Source: a bacterium UBP6_UBA1177 (GTDB lineage: Bacteria > UBP6 > UBA1177). From it: DNA of 64,000 bases. How positions within the stretch are numbered: the first letter of the stretch is position 1; each line of letters opens with the position of its first letter. This document shows positions 33,500 to 41,967 of this stretch, in pieces. Below the pieces are notes generated by a model. It was not told the origin of the DNA, ran no database searches, and saw only the letters and a list, made by a program, of their open reading frames with translations. Where the stretch lies: contig DBYV01000055.1 in the NCBI GenBank assembly GCA_002310995.1, positions 1-64,000 on the forward strand, written 5' to 3'. The position numbers were made by a program, and so were the translations under genes.

Positions 33500-34524
33500 A
33501 AGCCCTAATTTTAGCAGCAGGTTTCGGAACCAGAATGGCTCCGATCACAGACACAATCCCAAAGCCGCTGATACCGGTCCTGAACCGCCCGACCATAGAA
33601 TACAATATCTACTTTCTGAAACACTACGGGATAAAGGAAATCTACATCAACCTTCATTCACACGGTGAAAAGATCGCCAAAGCTCTCGGCAATGGCAGCA
33701 AATACGGTGTAAATATCGAATATCTGCATGAGAGCGAAATTCTAGGCACAGGTGGTGCAATCGCTTCAATGGAACCTTTTGTCAAAAAAGAGCCCTTCAT
33801 CGTCATAAATTCCGACACAATATTCAACTTTGACCTTGACAAGATGATCGAAAGCCACAATCACTCTGATTCTCTGGCGACTTTAGGCATACTTCCGGCT
33901 TCCCAGAAAGATCCGCGCGCCGTTATCCGTGTAGACGGCAACAAAATAGTACGACTGCTCAATGAGTCCTTCTATGACACGATTCCTGAAGGCAACGCGC
34001 TTTTCACAGGCATCCATGTCATAAATCCGCAGCTTCTCGAATTTATTCCCAAAGACTGCTTCGTTTCAATCACAAGCTATGTCTATAAACGAATAATCAA
34101 GTCTAGACGGAATCTCAATGCCTTTTATATCAAAGGCAACTGGTGGGATATGGGAACACCCGACGGATATCTCGACTGTTCGTTCGAACTGCTACGCACC
34201 CTTCCGCTCAAATTCTTTGACGATACCGACATATTCGCTGACTATTACCACACAAAATACGAGCATTTAAACGGTGCCAACGAAGATTTTTTTGTCGCGC
34301 TCGGCAAAAAACTGAATTTCCCGCCGATAAAACAGGAACCTCCCATAGTAATAGGCAATAACTGTGAAATAGAAAAAAGCAGTGAAATCGTTCTCGGACC
34401 GAATCTCATTGCGGGCAACGGTGCTGTTCTCACGGCAGATCACGAACTTTCCAATGCAGTTTACCTTCCAGGAGCCGACGGAACGAAAGTAATTTATGGG
34501 AAAAAAGGCAGAATTTATTACTGA
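33496..34524 (+). CDS. murU: sugar-1-phosphate nucleotidyltransferase, MurU-like
   Basis: 342 residues from a GTG overlapping the amgK stop, GGGAGA upstream. The nucleotidyltransferase core starts ALILAAGFGTRMAPITDTIPKPL, then GTGGAIASM and INSDTIFNFD. MurU makes UDP-MurNAc from MurNAc 1-phosphate in the recycling path that bypasses early peptidoglycan synthesis. It is about 110 residues longer than typical MurU; the C-terminal part (VIGNNCEIEKSSEIVLGPNL) looks like left-handed beta-helix turns, seen in mannose-1-phosphate guanylyltransferase relatives. That substrate cannot be ruled out. Confidence 0.82.
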   Translation: MKALILAAGFGTRMAPITDTIPKPLIPVLNRPTIEYNIYFLKHYGIKEIYINLHSHGEKIAKALGNGSKYGVNIEYLHESEILGTGGAIASMEPFVKKEPFIVINSDTIFNFDLDKMIESHNHSDSLATLGILPASQKDPRAVIRVDGNKIVRLLNESFYDTIPEGNALFTGIHVINPQLLEFIPKDCFVSITSYVYKRIIKSRRNLNAFYIKGNWWDMGTPDGYLDCSFELLRTLPLKFFDDTDIFADYYHTKYEHLNGANEDFFVALGKKLNFPPIKQEPPIVIGNNCEIEKSSEIVLGPNLIAGNGAVLTADHELSNAVYLPGADGTKVIYGKKGRIYY

Positions 34525-34567
34525 TTCCGGAAAAACCGCTTTTTAGACTCAAAAATCTCCAAAACTC

Positions 34568-34595
34568 TTGACTTAGACAGCTTTCGGACTAAAAT
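34568..34595 (+). promoter_or_regulatory. promoter of the small XRE gene (recurrent type)
   Basis: TTGACT (34568-34573), 16-bp spacer, TAAAAT (34590-34595). Same hexamers and spacing as the three minus-strand promoters at 15011, 19025 and 22965, but with a different spacer. Confidence 0.7.
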
Positions 34596-34618
34596 TTTTC
34601 GTTTTTGAGGAGTATGCC

Positions 34619-34831
34619 ATGGAAAAAGAAAAGACAAATAATTTGAAAACAATAAGAGAAAAAAGATTAATCAGCAAAACCGAGCTTGCCCGCGAAGCCG
34701 AAATTTCGCTCGTGACTCTTGACAGAATAGAAAAAGGATATGACTGCCGCCTTTCCACAAAAAGAAAAATCATAGAGGCACTTGGTCTTACTTTTGATGA
34801 CAAAGATGAAGTGTTTCCTGAGGAAAAATAA
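34619..34831 (+). CDS. small XRE-family HTH regulator
   Basis: 70 residues behind GAGGAG. HTH_3 domain (about 9-60): TIREKRLISKTELAREAEIS, then LDRIEKG and STKRKIIEALGL. It precedes a lipoprotein and a hypothetical gene on the same strand; it may regulate them or itself. No inverted repeat stands out around the promoter. Confidence 0.82.
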   Translation: MEKEKTNNLKTIREKRLISKTELAREAEISLVTLDRIEKGYDCRLSTKRKIIEALGLTFDDKDEVFPEEK

Positions 34832-34851
34832 CAGAAACAACGGAGATTAAG

Positions 34852-35712
34852 ATGAAAAAGTTTCAGTTCACTGGTTTGATTTTTACGCTTTTCCTTGCAT
34901 TTTTCGCAGTTTCGTGCGCCGGCTCGAAAGGCGAAGCAGAAAAAACGATAGATTCTTATGTCGAGCTTCTCAAAGCGAAGAATTTTGCAAGAGCTTGGGA
35001 AATGCTTGACCAGGAATCACAGGAAATTGTCGGCCAGAAAAAATTCATAGAAGACGCACAGAATATTTCCGGCAACGCAATGTTCCTTAAAAACAAGCCA
35101 ATTAAAATCAATGAAGCCGGTGACAAAGCAATAATGGAAACCGAATATACTGGTCAGAAAGTCGCTTTCAACAAGCTTCCCGATGCAAAAATCACCTACT
35201 ACGCAAGCAAAAACAACGGTAAGTGGCAGGTCAGACTTCAGGAAAGAATCGACCAGATCAAGGAAGAGCAGAAACGCGATTCCATCGAAATTCCTATTGA
35301 TCCTGAACTTATCGAAACCGCAAAACTTTACAAAGACAAGATCGAAGTCAAAAACCTCCGCAACGGCGAGGTCGGTGACGGTCCCACAGCTCAGTATATG
35401 ATGGATGCAACGGTTAAAAACAACACCGACAAACCGCTCAGCTATGTCGGCGTTCTCGTAAAATTCATGGACGATGCAGAGCAGAAAGTTCTTTTTGAAA
35501 AAACTTTCTTCGTAATCTACACCCGTCAGATTGAAGAAATTTACCCGATTCAGCCCGGTGAAGAAAGAAACATCATCATCCCCGGCTACGATGCAGGCGA
35601 TATCGACGGCAACTGGACAGGAAAACTTCAGTGGGAAGTCAACGCAGTCAAAGTTGCTACTCAGGCAGAACTTATCAAAATCGAAGATCTAAATCTTCCT
35701 AAAAAGAAATAA
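34852..35712 (+). CDS. lipoprotein with DUF4878-like domain
   Basis: 286 residues. Lipobox AVSC (Cys22). Residues about 30-130 (AEKTIDSYVELLKAKNFARAWEMLDQES...) resemble NTF2-like DUF4878 lipoprotein domains. The C-terminal half (IEVKNLRNGEVGDGPTAQYM...) looks like an FxLYD-like beta domain for interactions in the envelope. The stop overlaps the next start (TAATG), so the pair is coupled. Confidence 0.75.
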   Translation: MKKFQFTGLIFTLFLAFFAVSCAGSKGEAEKTIDSYVELLKAKNFARAWEMLDQESQEIVGQKKFIEDAQNISGNAMFLKNKPIKINEAGDKAIMETEYTGQKVAFNKLPDAKITYYASKNNGKWQVRLQERIDQIKEEQKRDSIEIPIDPELIETAKLYKDKIEVKNLRNGEVGDGPTAQYMMDATVKNNTDKPLSYVGVLVKFMDDAEQKVLFEKTFFVIYTRQIEEIYPIQPGEERNIIIPGYDAGDIDGNWTGKLQWEVNAVKVATQAELIKIEDLNLPKKK

Positions 35713-36281
35713 TGCAGATCGGCGAATTCGTTTCTACACTCATCACAAAAATAGAAAAATTAGACCACGATTTCAATATGTATTTCACAGCTCAGGAGAA
35801 AAAAGCTCCGCTTCAGGCCTTGGAAAACATGAAGAAAGAAGTCTCTCTTCTTATGAGAAACGCCACGATGTCTCAGAATCTCGTCGAGCAGAATCTGGCA
35901 ACGCAGCTCGTCAACCGTTTCACGACTTACCGTCAGAAATGGGAAAGATGCGTCCGAGACATCGAGGAAGGACGCGCAAAACCTGGCTGTAAATTCTTCG
36001 GATGTGCCGGAAGCAGCGATCTGAGTGATCTGAAATCGGCGGCAAATTCGATTGAAAGGCGTGATGCCGAAGCATTCGCGATGAGTGCGATGATTGATCA
36101 GACCGCCAATAAATTCATTGAGTTAAGCAAAAAATACTCAAACAAATCTTACAGTTTCGATGCTGTAGCCGAAATGCTCACAAAGAAAATCGGCGATGTC
36201 CGCGAAAAATTCGGCAACAACTTCTCGTTTGATGTCTACTACGAAGACGGCAAAGTCAAAATCAAGCCGGTAAGACGGTAA
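35712..36281 (+). CDS. hypothetical cytoplasmic protein
   Basis: 189 residues, mostly alpha-helical, no signal peptide. Start overlaps the lipoprotein stop by one base. A CKFFGC pair sits near residue 95, and the C-terminus ends VYYEDGKVKIKPVRR. The family is not recognised. Confidence 0.7.
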   Translation: MQIGEFVSTLITKIEKLDHDFNMYFTAQEKKAPLQALENMKKEVSLLMRNATMSQNLVEQNLATQLVNRFTTYRQKWERCVRDIEEGRAKPGCKFFGCAGSSDLSDLKSAANSIERRDAEAFAMSAMIDQTANKFIELSKKYSNKSYSFDAVAEMLTKKIGDVREKFGNNFSFDVYYEDGKVKIKPVRR

Positions 36282-36296
36282 TCACATCTTATTGCG

Positions 36297-36361
36297 CGTC
36301 ATTCTGAGCACAAAGAAGAATCCCTGAGAGATATTAAAGACGTTTCAGGAAACGTCTCTAC
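36297..36361. repeat. composite repeat with element A, copy 5, in a convergent gap
   Basis: GTCATTCTGAGCACAAAGAAG (36297-36317) resembles the TCATTCTGAGCGAAGCGAAGA repeat class seen widely in bacteria. It is followed by a near-perfect element A: AAGACGTTTCAGG then AAACGTCTCTA, with AGACGTTT/AAACGTCT as perfect 8-bp arms (36338-36357). It lies between two convergent genes and could act as a transcription terminator-like structure or a REP/MITE target. Confidence 0.65.
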
Positions 36362-36364
36362 CTG

Positions 36365-37117
36365 TTAATTTTTGCTGTACTTGTCAACATTGAAGAAGCG
36401 CTGGACTTTGAATATTTCGGAAGCCATCGCGCCATCAAATGTTCCTGAGAAGAGAACGTGCTTATCTGCAAGCATAAGAACTTTCTGAGCTGTTCTTTTT
36501 ATTGAAAGAAGTTCGTGCGTTACGATGAAATAAGTGGTTCCCAGCTGCTCGTTGAGCTTGATGAAAAGCATGTCGAGATCGCGCGCCGTGACGGGATCGA
36601 GACCAGCCTGAGGCTCGTCAAAAAAGATGATGTCGGGATCAAGAACGAGCGCACGGGCAAGTGCTCCCCTTTTTTTCATACCGCCCGAAAGCTCCTGAGG
36701 AAACTTGTCTCGGTGTTTATAGAGATTAACCATCGCAAGTTTTTCGTCAGCCATGTCTTTCGCTGTTTTTTTGGAAAAATCAGGATAGTGCATCGTTATC
36801 GGCAGCATGATGTTTTCTTCGAGAGTGAGCGAATTAAGAAGCGCCGAGTTTTGGTATAAGATACCGATTTTCTTATAAAAATCTGAATCTTCCGGCATTG
36901 GGTGAACAATTTCTTCTTCGTGGAAAAAAATTTTTCCGCTTGTTGGCGGGTTCAAGCCGACGATCGCCTTCATCAAAGTCGATTTTCCGCAGCCTGACTC
37001 GCCTAAAACGATGAAACGTTCCCCTTTTTCAATCTGGAACGTTATGTCTTCGAGAATCGTTCCCGCTCCATATCCGGCGGTAAGATTCTCGGTTCTGAGC
37101 ATTATTTCCCGGGGCAT
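36365..37117 (-). CDS. ABC transporter ATP-binding protein, MlaF-like
   Basis: 250 residues (245 if it starts at the ATG 37102, which overlaps the pckA stop as TAATG and fits the family start better). Walker A GESGCGKST, Q-loop YQNSALLNSLTL, signature LSGGMKKR, Walker B DIIFFDEPQAGLDPVT. Gly-Met-Lys-Lys in the signature and the AGLDPVT end are typical of the MlaF/Ttg2A retrograde phospholipid group. The permease and MCE partner genes are not next to it. Confidence 0.87.
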   Translation of the reverse strand: MPREIMLRTENLTAGYGAGTILEDITFQIEKGERFIVLGESGCGKSTLMKAIVGLNPPTSGKIFFHEEEIVHPMPEDSDFYKKIGILYQNSALLNSLTLEENIMLPITMHYPDFSKKTAKDMADEKLAMVNLYKHRDKFPQELSGGMKKRGALARALVLDPDIIFFDEPQAGLDPVTARDLDMLFIKLNEQLGTTYFIVTHELLSIKRTAQKVLMLADKHVLFSGTFDGAMASEIFKVQRFFNVDKYSKN

Positions 37118-38748
37118 TGTTTTCTGACCGCGTCAGAAATGCTAGTGTTGCTGCCGTAAGCTTTGTCGAACTGTTTTGCGAAATCTGCCGCAAGTTTCTC
37201 AGCTCTTGCCTTGAAAGCCTCTTTGTCGCTCCAAGTATTTATCGGATCGAGGATCGAGCTTTCTACACCGGGGCAGCTCTTCGGGATCATAACGTGGAAA
37301 AGTTTGTCTTCGGTGTATTCCGATTTTTCAAGCTCGCCGCTGATTGCAGCAGAAACAATTGCTCTCGTGATGTTGATATCCATTCTTTTGCCGATACCGT
37401 AAGCGCCGCCGCTCCAGCCGGTGTTTACGAGATAAACGTTTACACCATGGCGGTCCATCTTCTTGCCGAGCAGTTCACTGTAATCATTAGGATTTCTCGG
37501 CATAAACGGTGCACCGAAAAATCTTGAGAAAGTGCTTACCGGCTCAACGATACCGGTTTCCGTTCCTGCAAGTTTGCTGGTGTAACCCATAAGGAACCAA
37601 AGCATAGCCTGCTCTCTTGTGAGTTTTGCAACGGGAGGAAGAACGCCGTTAGCATCTGCGGTGAGGAAAATAATCGTCGTCGGATGGCCACTTACCGAAG
37701 ATTCCTTGATGTTGGAGAGGAATCTCAGCGGGTAGCTTGCACGCGAGTTAGCTGTGTATCTTTCATCATCGAAATCGATCGTTCCGTCGGGATAAATCAT
37801 GCAGTTTTCGATCATTGCGCCATGTTCCATGTAGTCAGCTTCGTGGAAAACAGCGTTGTAAATTTCAGGTTCCTTCTCTTTTTTGAGATTGATAAGTTTT
37901 GCATAGCAGCCGTTCTCGAAGTTCGCGATACCATTATCGTTCCAGCCGTGCTCGTCATCACCGATGAGTTTTCTTTCGGGATCTGCCGAAAGTGTCGTTT
38001 TGCCTGTACCGCTGAGTCCCAGCATGAGCGCGCTTTTGCCGTCAGCACCTTCGTTTGCACTGCAATGAAGCGGAAGAATGCCGTATTCAGGCAGATAATA
38101 GTTCATGACAGTAAACATAAGTTTTTTGCAGCTGCCGAGGTATGCCGAACCGAAAACAATACCCATAGAATTTTCGTAATCCATGACTATCGCCATGTCG
38201 CTTGATTTGTTCTCGTTTATCATCCTGATGCGGTTTCTGTATTTTTTCTCGTCAAGTTTGTCGTAGGGAAGGACCAGAAGTGTGAATTGTTTATCCCAGA
38301 GCAGACTTTTTTCGATGCCTTCCGGAACCGCTCTGAACATATTGTCGGCAAAAAGCGAAGTGAACGCTCTGTCGGTGATCGTTCTGATCGGAAGAGCATA
38401 GCTTGCGTCAGCTCCGATGACTCTGTCTGTTACAAAAAGCATATCTTTCTTGGAAAGTCCCGCAATCGCATCCTCAAAAAGCATGTCGAAAGTTTCCTGC
38501 GATACCGGAAGGTTGTTCGGAGAAGTCCAGTCAACAGTTTTTTCGGTCTTGGAATTTTTGACGATAAATGTGTCTTTCGGGCTTCTTCCCGTTGATTCAG
38601 CCGGTGTCCAGACTGCAAGAGCACCACTTTTCGTAACGAAAACCTTCTCCTTCGTTACCGATTTGTGAATAAGCATTTCCCTTGACGGATTGATGAAAAC
38701 TTTTTTGTCGGAAACTAAAAGCTGTTTAAGCCCTGCCTTGAAATCCAT
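37102..38748 (-). CDS. pckA: ATP-dependent phosphoenolpyruvate carboxykinase
   Basis: 548 residues, normal length. It converts oxaloacetate and ATP to PEP in gluconeogenesis. GLSGTGKTTLSAD is the kinase P-loop, LIGDDEHGW the second metal site, PAESTGRSPKD the N-terminal signature and RMDINITRAIVSAA the C-terminal helix. The ATG at 38748 follows an AAAACTCCCT-type region. The stop overlaps the MlaF-like ATPase start. Confidence 0.95.
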   Translation of the reverse strand: MDFKAGLKQLLVSDKKVFINPSREMLIHKSVTKEKVFVTKSGALAVWTPAESTGRSPKDTFIVKNSKTEKTVDWTSPNNLPVSQETFDMLFEDAIAGLSKKDMLFVTDRVIGADASYALPIRTITDRAFTSLFADNMFRAVPEGIEKSLLWDKQFTLLVLPYDKLDEKKYRNRIRMINENKSSDMAIVMDYENSMGIVFGSAYLGSCKKLMFTVMNYYLPEYGILPLHCSANEGADGKSALMLGLSGTGKTTLSADPERKLIGDDEHGWNDNGIANFENGCYAKLINLKKEKEPEIYNAVFHEADYMEHGAMIENCMIYPDGTIDFDDERYTANSRASYPLRFLSNIKESSVSGHPTTIIFLTADANGVLPPVAKLTREQAMLWFLMGYTSKLAGTETGIVEPVSTFSRFFGAPFMPRNPNDYSELLGKKMDRHGVNVYLVNTGWSGGAYGIGKRMDINITRAIVSAAISGELEKSEYTEDKLFHVMIPKSCPGVESSILDPINTWSDKEAFKARAEKLAADFAKQFDKAYGSNTSISDAVRKQCPGK

Positions 38749-38844
38749 TTTAAAACTCCCTAAAATTATTGATAAAAGATATTGCCTCAGAAACTTTTTT
38801 CATTGAAAGACCGGAAAGCGTCTGCCTGAATCAGGCCGCATTGA

Positions 38845-39657
38845 TTAATCAAAATTATTGTTCGTTCCAGTCCAGATCATGTGGAAGTATTCGCCCATCT
38901 TCTCGCCGATAAAGCGCATTGCTTCCATATCGTCGGAATCGAAACGGCTGCTTCCCTTCTTGTTGATAAGCTCGAGAACACCGAAAGTGATGTTCGTTTC
39001 GAGAGATTTTATGGGAACACAGACTATCGAAGTGGTTTCGTATCCTATCTTCTCGCTTATATCTTTGAAAAATCTCGGATCTTTCTGAACGTCACCGACA
39101 GCGATATAGCAGCTGTGTTTTGCCGCAAAACCGACAAGTCCCTGGCCTACGCGAACCTTAATACCGAGAACTGAATCAGCTTTCGGACCACGGCAGGAAA
39201 CGAATTCCATATCGGTAGTGCTGAGATCGGATCTTGCAAACGAACCGCTTTCGCACGGTATATATTTGAGCGCGAGATCAAGGAAGAAATCGATTCCCTT
39301 CTGCTGCGGCATTCCCCAAGCATCCATAACTTCGGTGAAAAGATCGGCAAGAAGTTCATCTTTCGGAGTGATCTTGTCTGCAACCCATCCTGATTTTTTC
39401 TCTTCAACAAGCTCTCTGATGTCGGTAGTGTTCGCCGGATCGACTTCCCTGAGATAAAATTTTCTTCTGGAATCGGTATCGGTGACAACGATAAGACCGT
39501 TTTCCTTGACATCACAAAGAATGTGCTTCATGCAGTCGGCAAGACCTTTACTCGTGAGCGCTTCTTTGAGCGCCTCCATATAATCAGAACTTTCCGACAT
39601 AATAATAACACCTTTCGAGCTTCCAGCCATTGGAATAAAGACTTCAAATTTAGCCAT
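38845..39657 (-). CDS. GAF-domain protein
   Basis: 270 residues from ATG 39657 (AAGGAG). A GAF domain occupies about 115-260, with CESGSFARSDL, VGQGLVGFAAKHS, DPRFFKDISEKIGYETTSIV and FGVLELINKKG. The N-terminal 75 residues form a compact unknown unit (MKHILCDVKENGLIVVTDTD, RRKFYLREVD). No output domain follows, so it may be a small-molecule binding partner. Stand-alone gene. Confidence 0.85.
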   Translation of the reverse strand: MAKFEVFIPMAGSSKGVIIMSESSDYMEALKEALTSKGLADCMKHILCDVKENGLIVVTDTDSRRKFYLREVDPANTTDIRELVEEKKSGWVADKITPKDELLADLFTEVMDAWGMPQQKGIDFFLDLALKYIPCESGSFARSDLSTTDMEFVSCRGPKADSVLGIKVRVGQGLVGFAAKHSCYIAVGDVQKDPRFFKDISEKIGYETTSIVCVPIKSLETNITFGVLELINKKGSSRFDSDDMEAMRFIGEKMGEYFHMIWTGTNNNFD

Positions 39658-39906
39658 AATGTTCTCCTTCAAGAATGACTCCTACAAAAAAAACAGAGTA
39701 TTAAACACCAAAAACAGAAAAATTTCAAATATTCATTGTTAAAAAATACCATAAATTCAAGAAAAGTGTTTTTTTCTGCCTTAACAGCATAATTTTTAAC
39801 GACAATTCTCTTTATATATTACGCATTGAAAAGGTTTAGTGGACTTTAAATTCTTAATGAATTATATTCTGCGAGGTGTTTTTGTATTTTTTTAAAGGAG
39901 AAGAAA

Positions 39907-40335
39907 ATGGAAGATCGGAGAAAAAACAAAGACCGCAGAGACGATTTGCAGTTCAAGCTTCCCAATGATGCAAGAGGCAAAAAGGACCGCAGACAGAAGG
40001 AAAGACGCACTAAAGAGCGTATTCCTGTTAAAATGTGGGTAAGAAATATTGACGGGAATGCCGACTATTTTCAGCAGACAGCCAACCTGAGTACAAACGG
40101 AATGTACATTCTTTCCCCCAATCCATACGAAGTCGGAACAATCATAGAAATTGAATTTCAGGTTCCGGGGACCGATCACATAATCAAATGCGGTGCTGAA
40201 ATCCTGCGCTGCACGGAAGAAAATCAGGTTATCGGACTCAGCGCTAAATTCGTAAACATGTCGGATGACGACAAAAAAGTGATCGAAAAAGCCATGAATG
40301 AGCTGATAAGCGAATTTTGGTATATAAACGAATAG
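39907..40335 (+). CDS. PilZ-domain protein
   Basis: 142 residues, AAAGGAG site. A highly basic N-terminal tail (RRKNKDRRDD, KKDRRQKERR) leads to a PilZ domain with the c-di-GMP binding signature RTKER (34-38) then NLSTNG (60-65). Likely a c-di-GMP effector controlling surface behaviour. It lies 7 bp before nadB, hence probably cotranscribed. Confidence 0.87.
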   Translation: MEDRRKNKDRRDDLQFKLPNDARGKKDRRQKERRTKERIPVKMWVRNIDGNADYFQQTANLSTNGMYILSPNPYEVGTIIEIEFQVPGTDHIIKCGAEILRCTEENQVIGLSAKFVNMSDDDKKVIEKAMNELISEFWYINE

Positions 40336-40342
40336 GAGAGAA

Positions 40343-41941
40343 ATGAAACGCATTTATGCAGACGCCCTCATTATAGGAAGCGGGCTTTCAGGGCTTTCGA
40401 CCGCTCTTAGTCTTGCTGAAAAAGGGCTTAAAACGGTAGTTGTCACAAAAGAGGCAATTGATGTTTCAAACAGCGCCAACGCTCAGGGCGGAATTGCAAC
40501 TGTTACTGACTTCAACGTAGATTCCTTTGAAAAACATATTCAGGACACCATCACGGCAGGTGCCGGTCTCAACAACGAAAAGGCTGTCCGCTTTTTTGTA
40601 GAAAACGGCCCCGATGCCATCAAATACTTTGAAAAATTAGGCTGCCACTTCACGGAAGATGCTCAGGGGCATCTTGACCTCGGACGTGAAGGAGGCCATT
40701 CTGAGCGCAGAGTCGTTCATGCAGGCGATATCACCGGTTTCGAACTGATAAAAGTCGTAAAGAAAGCTGTTCTGCTTCACTCAAATATCACCGTTCTCGA
40801 AAATCACACTGCGATTGACGTTATCACCGAATCGAAGTTCATGTGCAGCGAAAGCAACAAAATCATCGGCGCATACGTTTTAGGCAAAAACGGCGAAATC
40901 CTTACGATTACCGCAAAAACAGTGCTTCTCGCGACAGGTGGATGCGGCAAAGTTTATCTTTACACATCGAATCCCGATGTTACGACCGGTGACGGTGTGG
41001 CAATCGGTTTCAGAGCCGGCGTTCCGGTTGTAAATATGGAGATGATCCAGTTCCACCCGACGATTCTCTACCACGAAAAAATCAAGTCAATGCTTATTTC
41101 CGAGGCTTTGCGCGGAGAAGGCGGCGTTCTCATAAACAAACGCGGTGAAACCTTCATGGAAAAGTACCATCCGCTCAAATCGCTTGCTCCGAGAGACATC
41201 GTTGCCCGTGCTATTGACCATGAAATGAAAATGAGCGGCGACGACTGCGTATTCCTTGATATGACCAAGCTTGACGGTCACTTCCTGCAGCAGAGATTCC
41301 CGAACATTTTCAGAATCTGCATGGAGGCAGGAATAGATATGAGAACAATGCCGATTCCTGTCGTTCCTGCGGCTCACTATTCATGCGGAGGCTTGCAGAG
41401 TGAACCGACTGGCAAAACAATTATTCCTGGTCTATTCGTAAGCGGAGAAGTCGCACACACCGGGCTTCACGGCGCAAACAGACTTGCTTCCAACTCGCTT
41501 CTTGAAGCTGCCGTCATGGCAAAATACGTTGCCAAAGAGATTATCGCATATCTCGGCGAATACTCAGGCGAATGTCCCGAACCTCCTGAATGGAATCCTG
41601 GAGATGCCGAAGACGAAGATGAAAAGATCATCATCAAGCAGAACTGGGACGAAGTGCGCCGCATAATGTGGAACTATGTCGGAATCGTCCGCAGCAATAA
41701 ACGCCTTGAGCGCGCTCTGGCAAGACTGGAACTTATGAAACACGAAATCAACGAATACTACTGGAATTTCAAGGTTTCGCGTGACCTTCTTGAACTCAGG
41801 AACCTCACTCTCACGGCCGAGCTCATTATAAAAAGCGCGATGAAACGCAAAGAGAGCCGCGGTCTGCACTACAACATTGATTATCCGAAAACACTGCGCG
41901 AAGCAAAAGACACCATTCTGACACCGTCGGAAATTTTGTAA
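40343..41941 (+). CDS. nadB: L-aspartate oxidase
   Basis: 532 residues. It oxidises aspartate to iminoaspartate for quinolinate and NAD synthesis. IGSGLSGLSTALSLAEKG binds FAD, then SNSANAQGGIATV, RVVHAGD and the C-terminal GLHGANRLASNSLLEA complete the fumarate-reductase-like signature. AGGAGAG precedes the ATG. No nadA or nadC is in the window. Confidence 0.95.
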   Translation: MKRIYADALIIGSGLSGLSTALSLAEKGLKTVVVTKEAIDVSNSANAQGGIATVTDFNVDSFEKHIQDTITAGAGLNNEKAVRFFVENGPDAIKYFEKLGCHFTEDAQGHLDLGREGGHSERRVVHAGDITGFELIKVVKKAVLLHSNITVLENHTAIDVITESKFMCSESNKIIGAYVLGKNGEILTITAKTVLLATGGCGKVYLYTSNPDVTTGDGVAIGFRAGVPVVNMEMIQFHPTILYHEKIKSMLISEALRGEGGVLINKRGETFMEKYHPLKSLAPRDIVARAIDHEMKMSGDDCVFLDMTKLDGHFLQQRFPNIFRICMEAGIDMRTMPIPVVPAAHYSCGGLQSEPTGKTIIPGLFVSGEVAHTGLHGANRLASNSLLEAAVMAKYVAKEIIAYLGEYSGECPEPPEWNPGDAEDEDEKIIIKQNWDEVRRIMWNYVGIVRSNKRLERALARLELMKHEINEYYWNFKVSRDLLELRNLTLTAELIIKSAMKRKESRGLHYNIDYPKTLREAKDTILTPSEIL

Positions 41942-41967
41942 CTGTAAAAATACATGGAGGCGGCATC

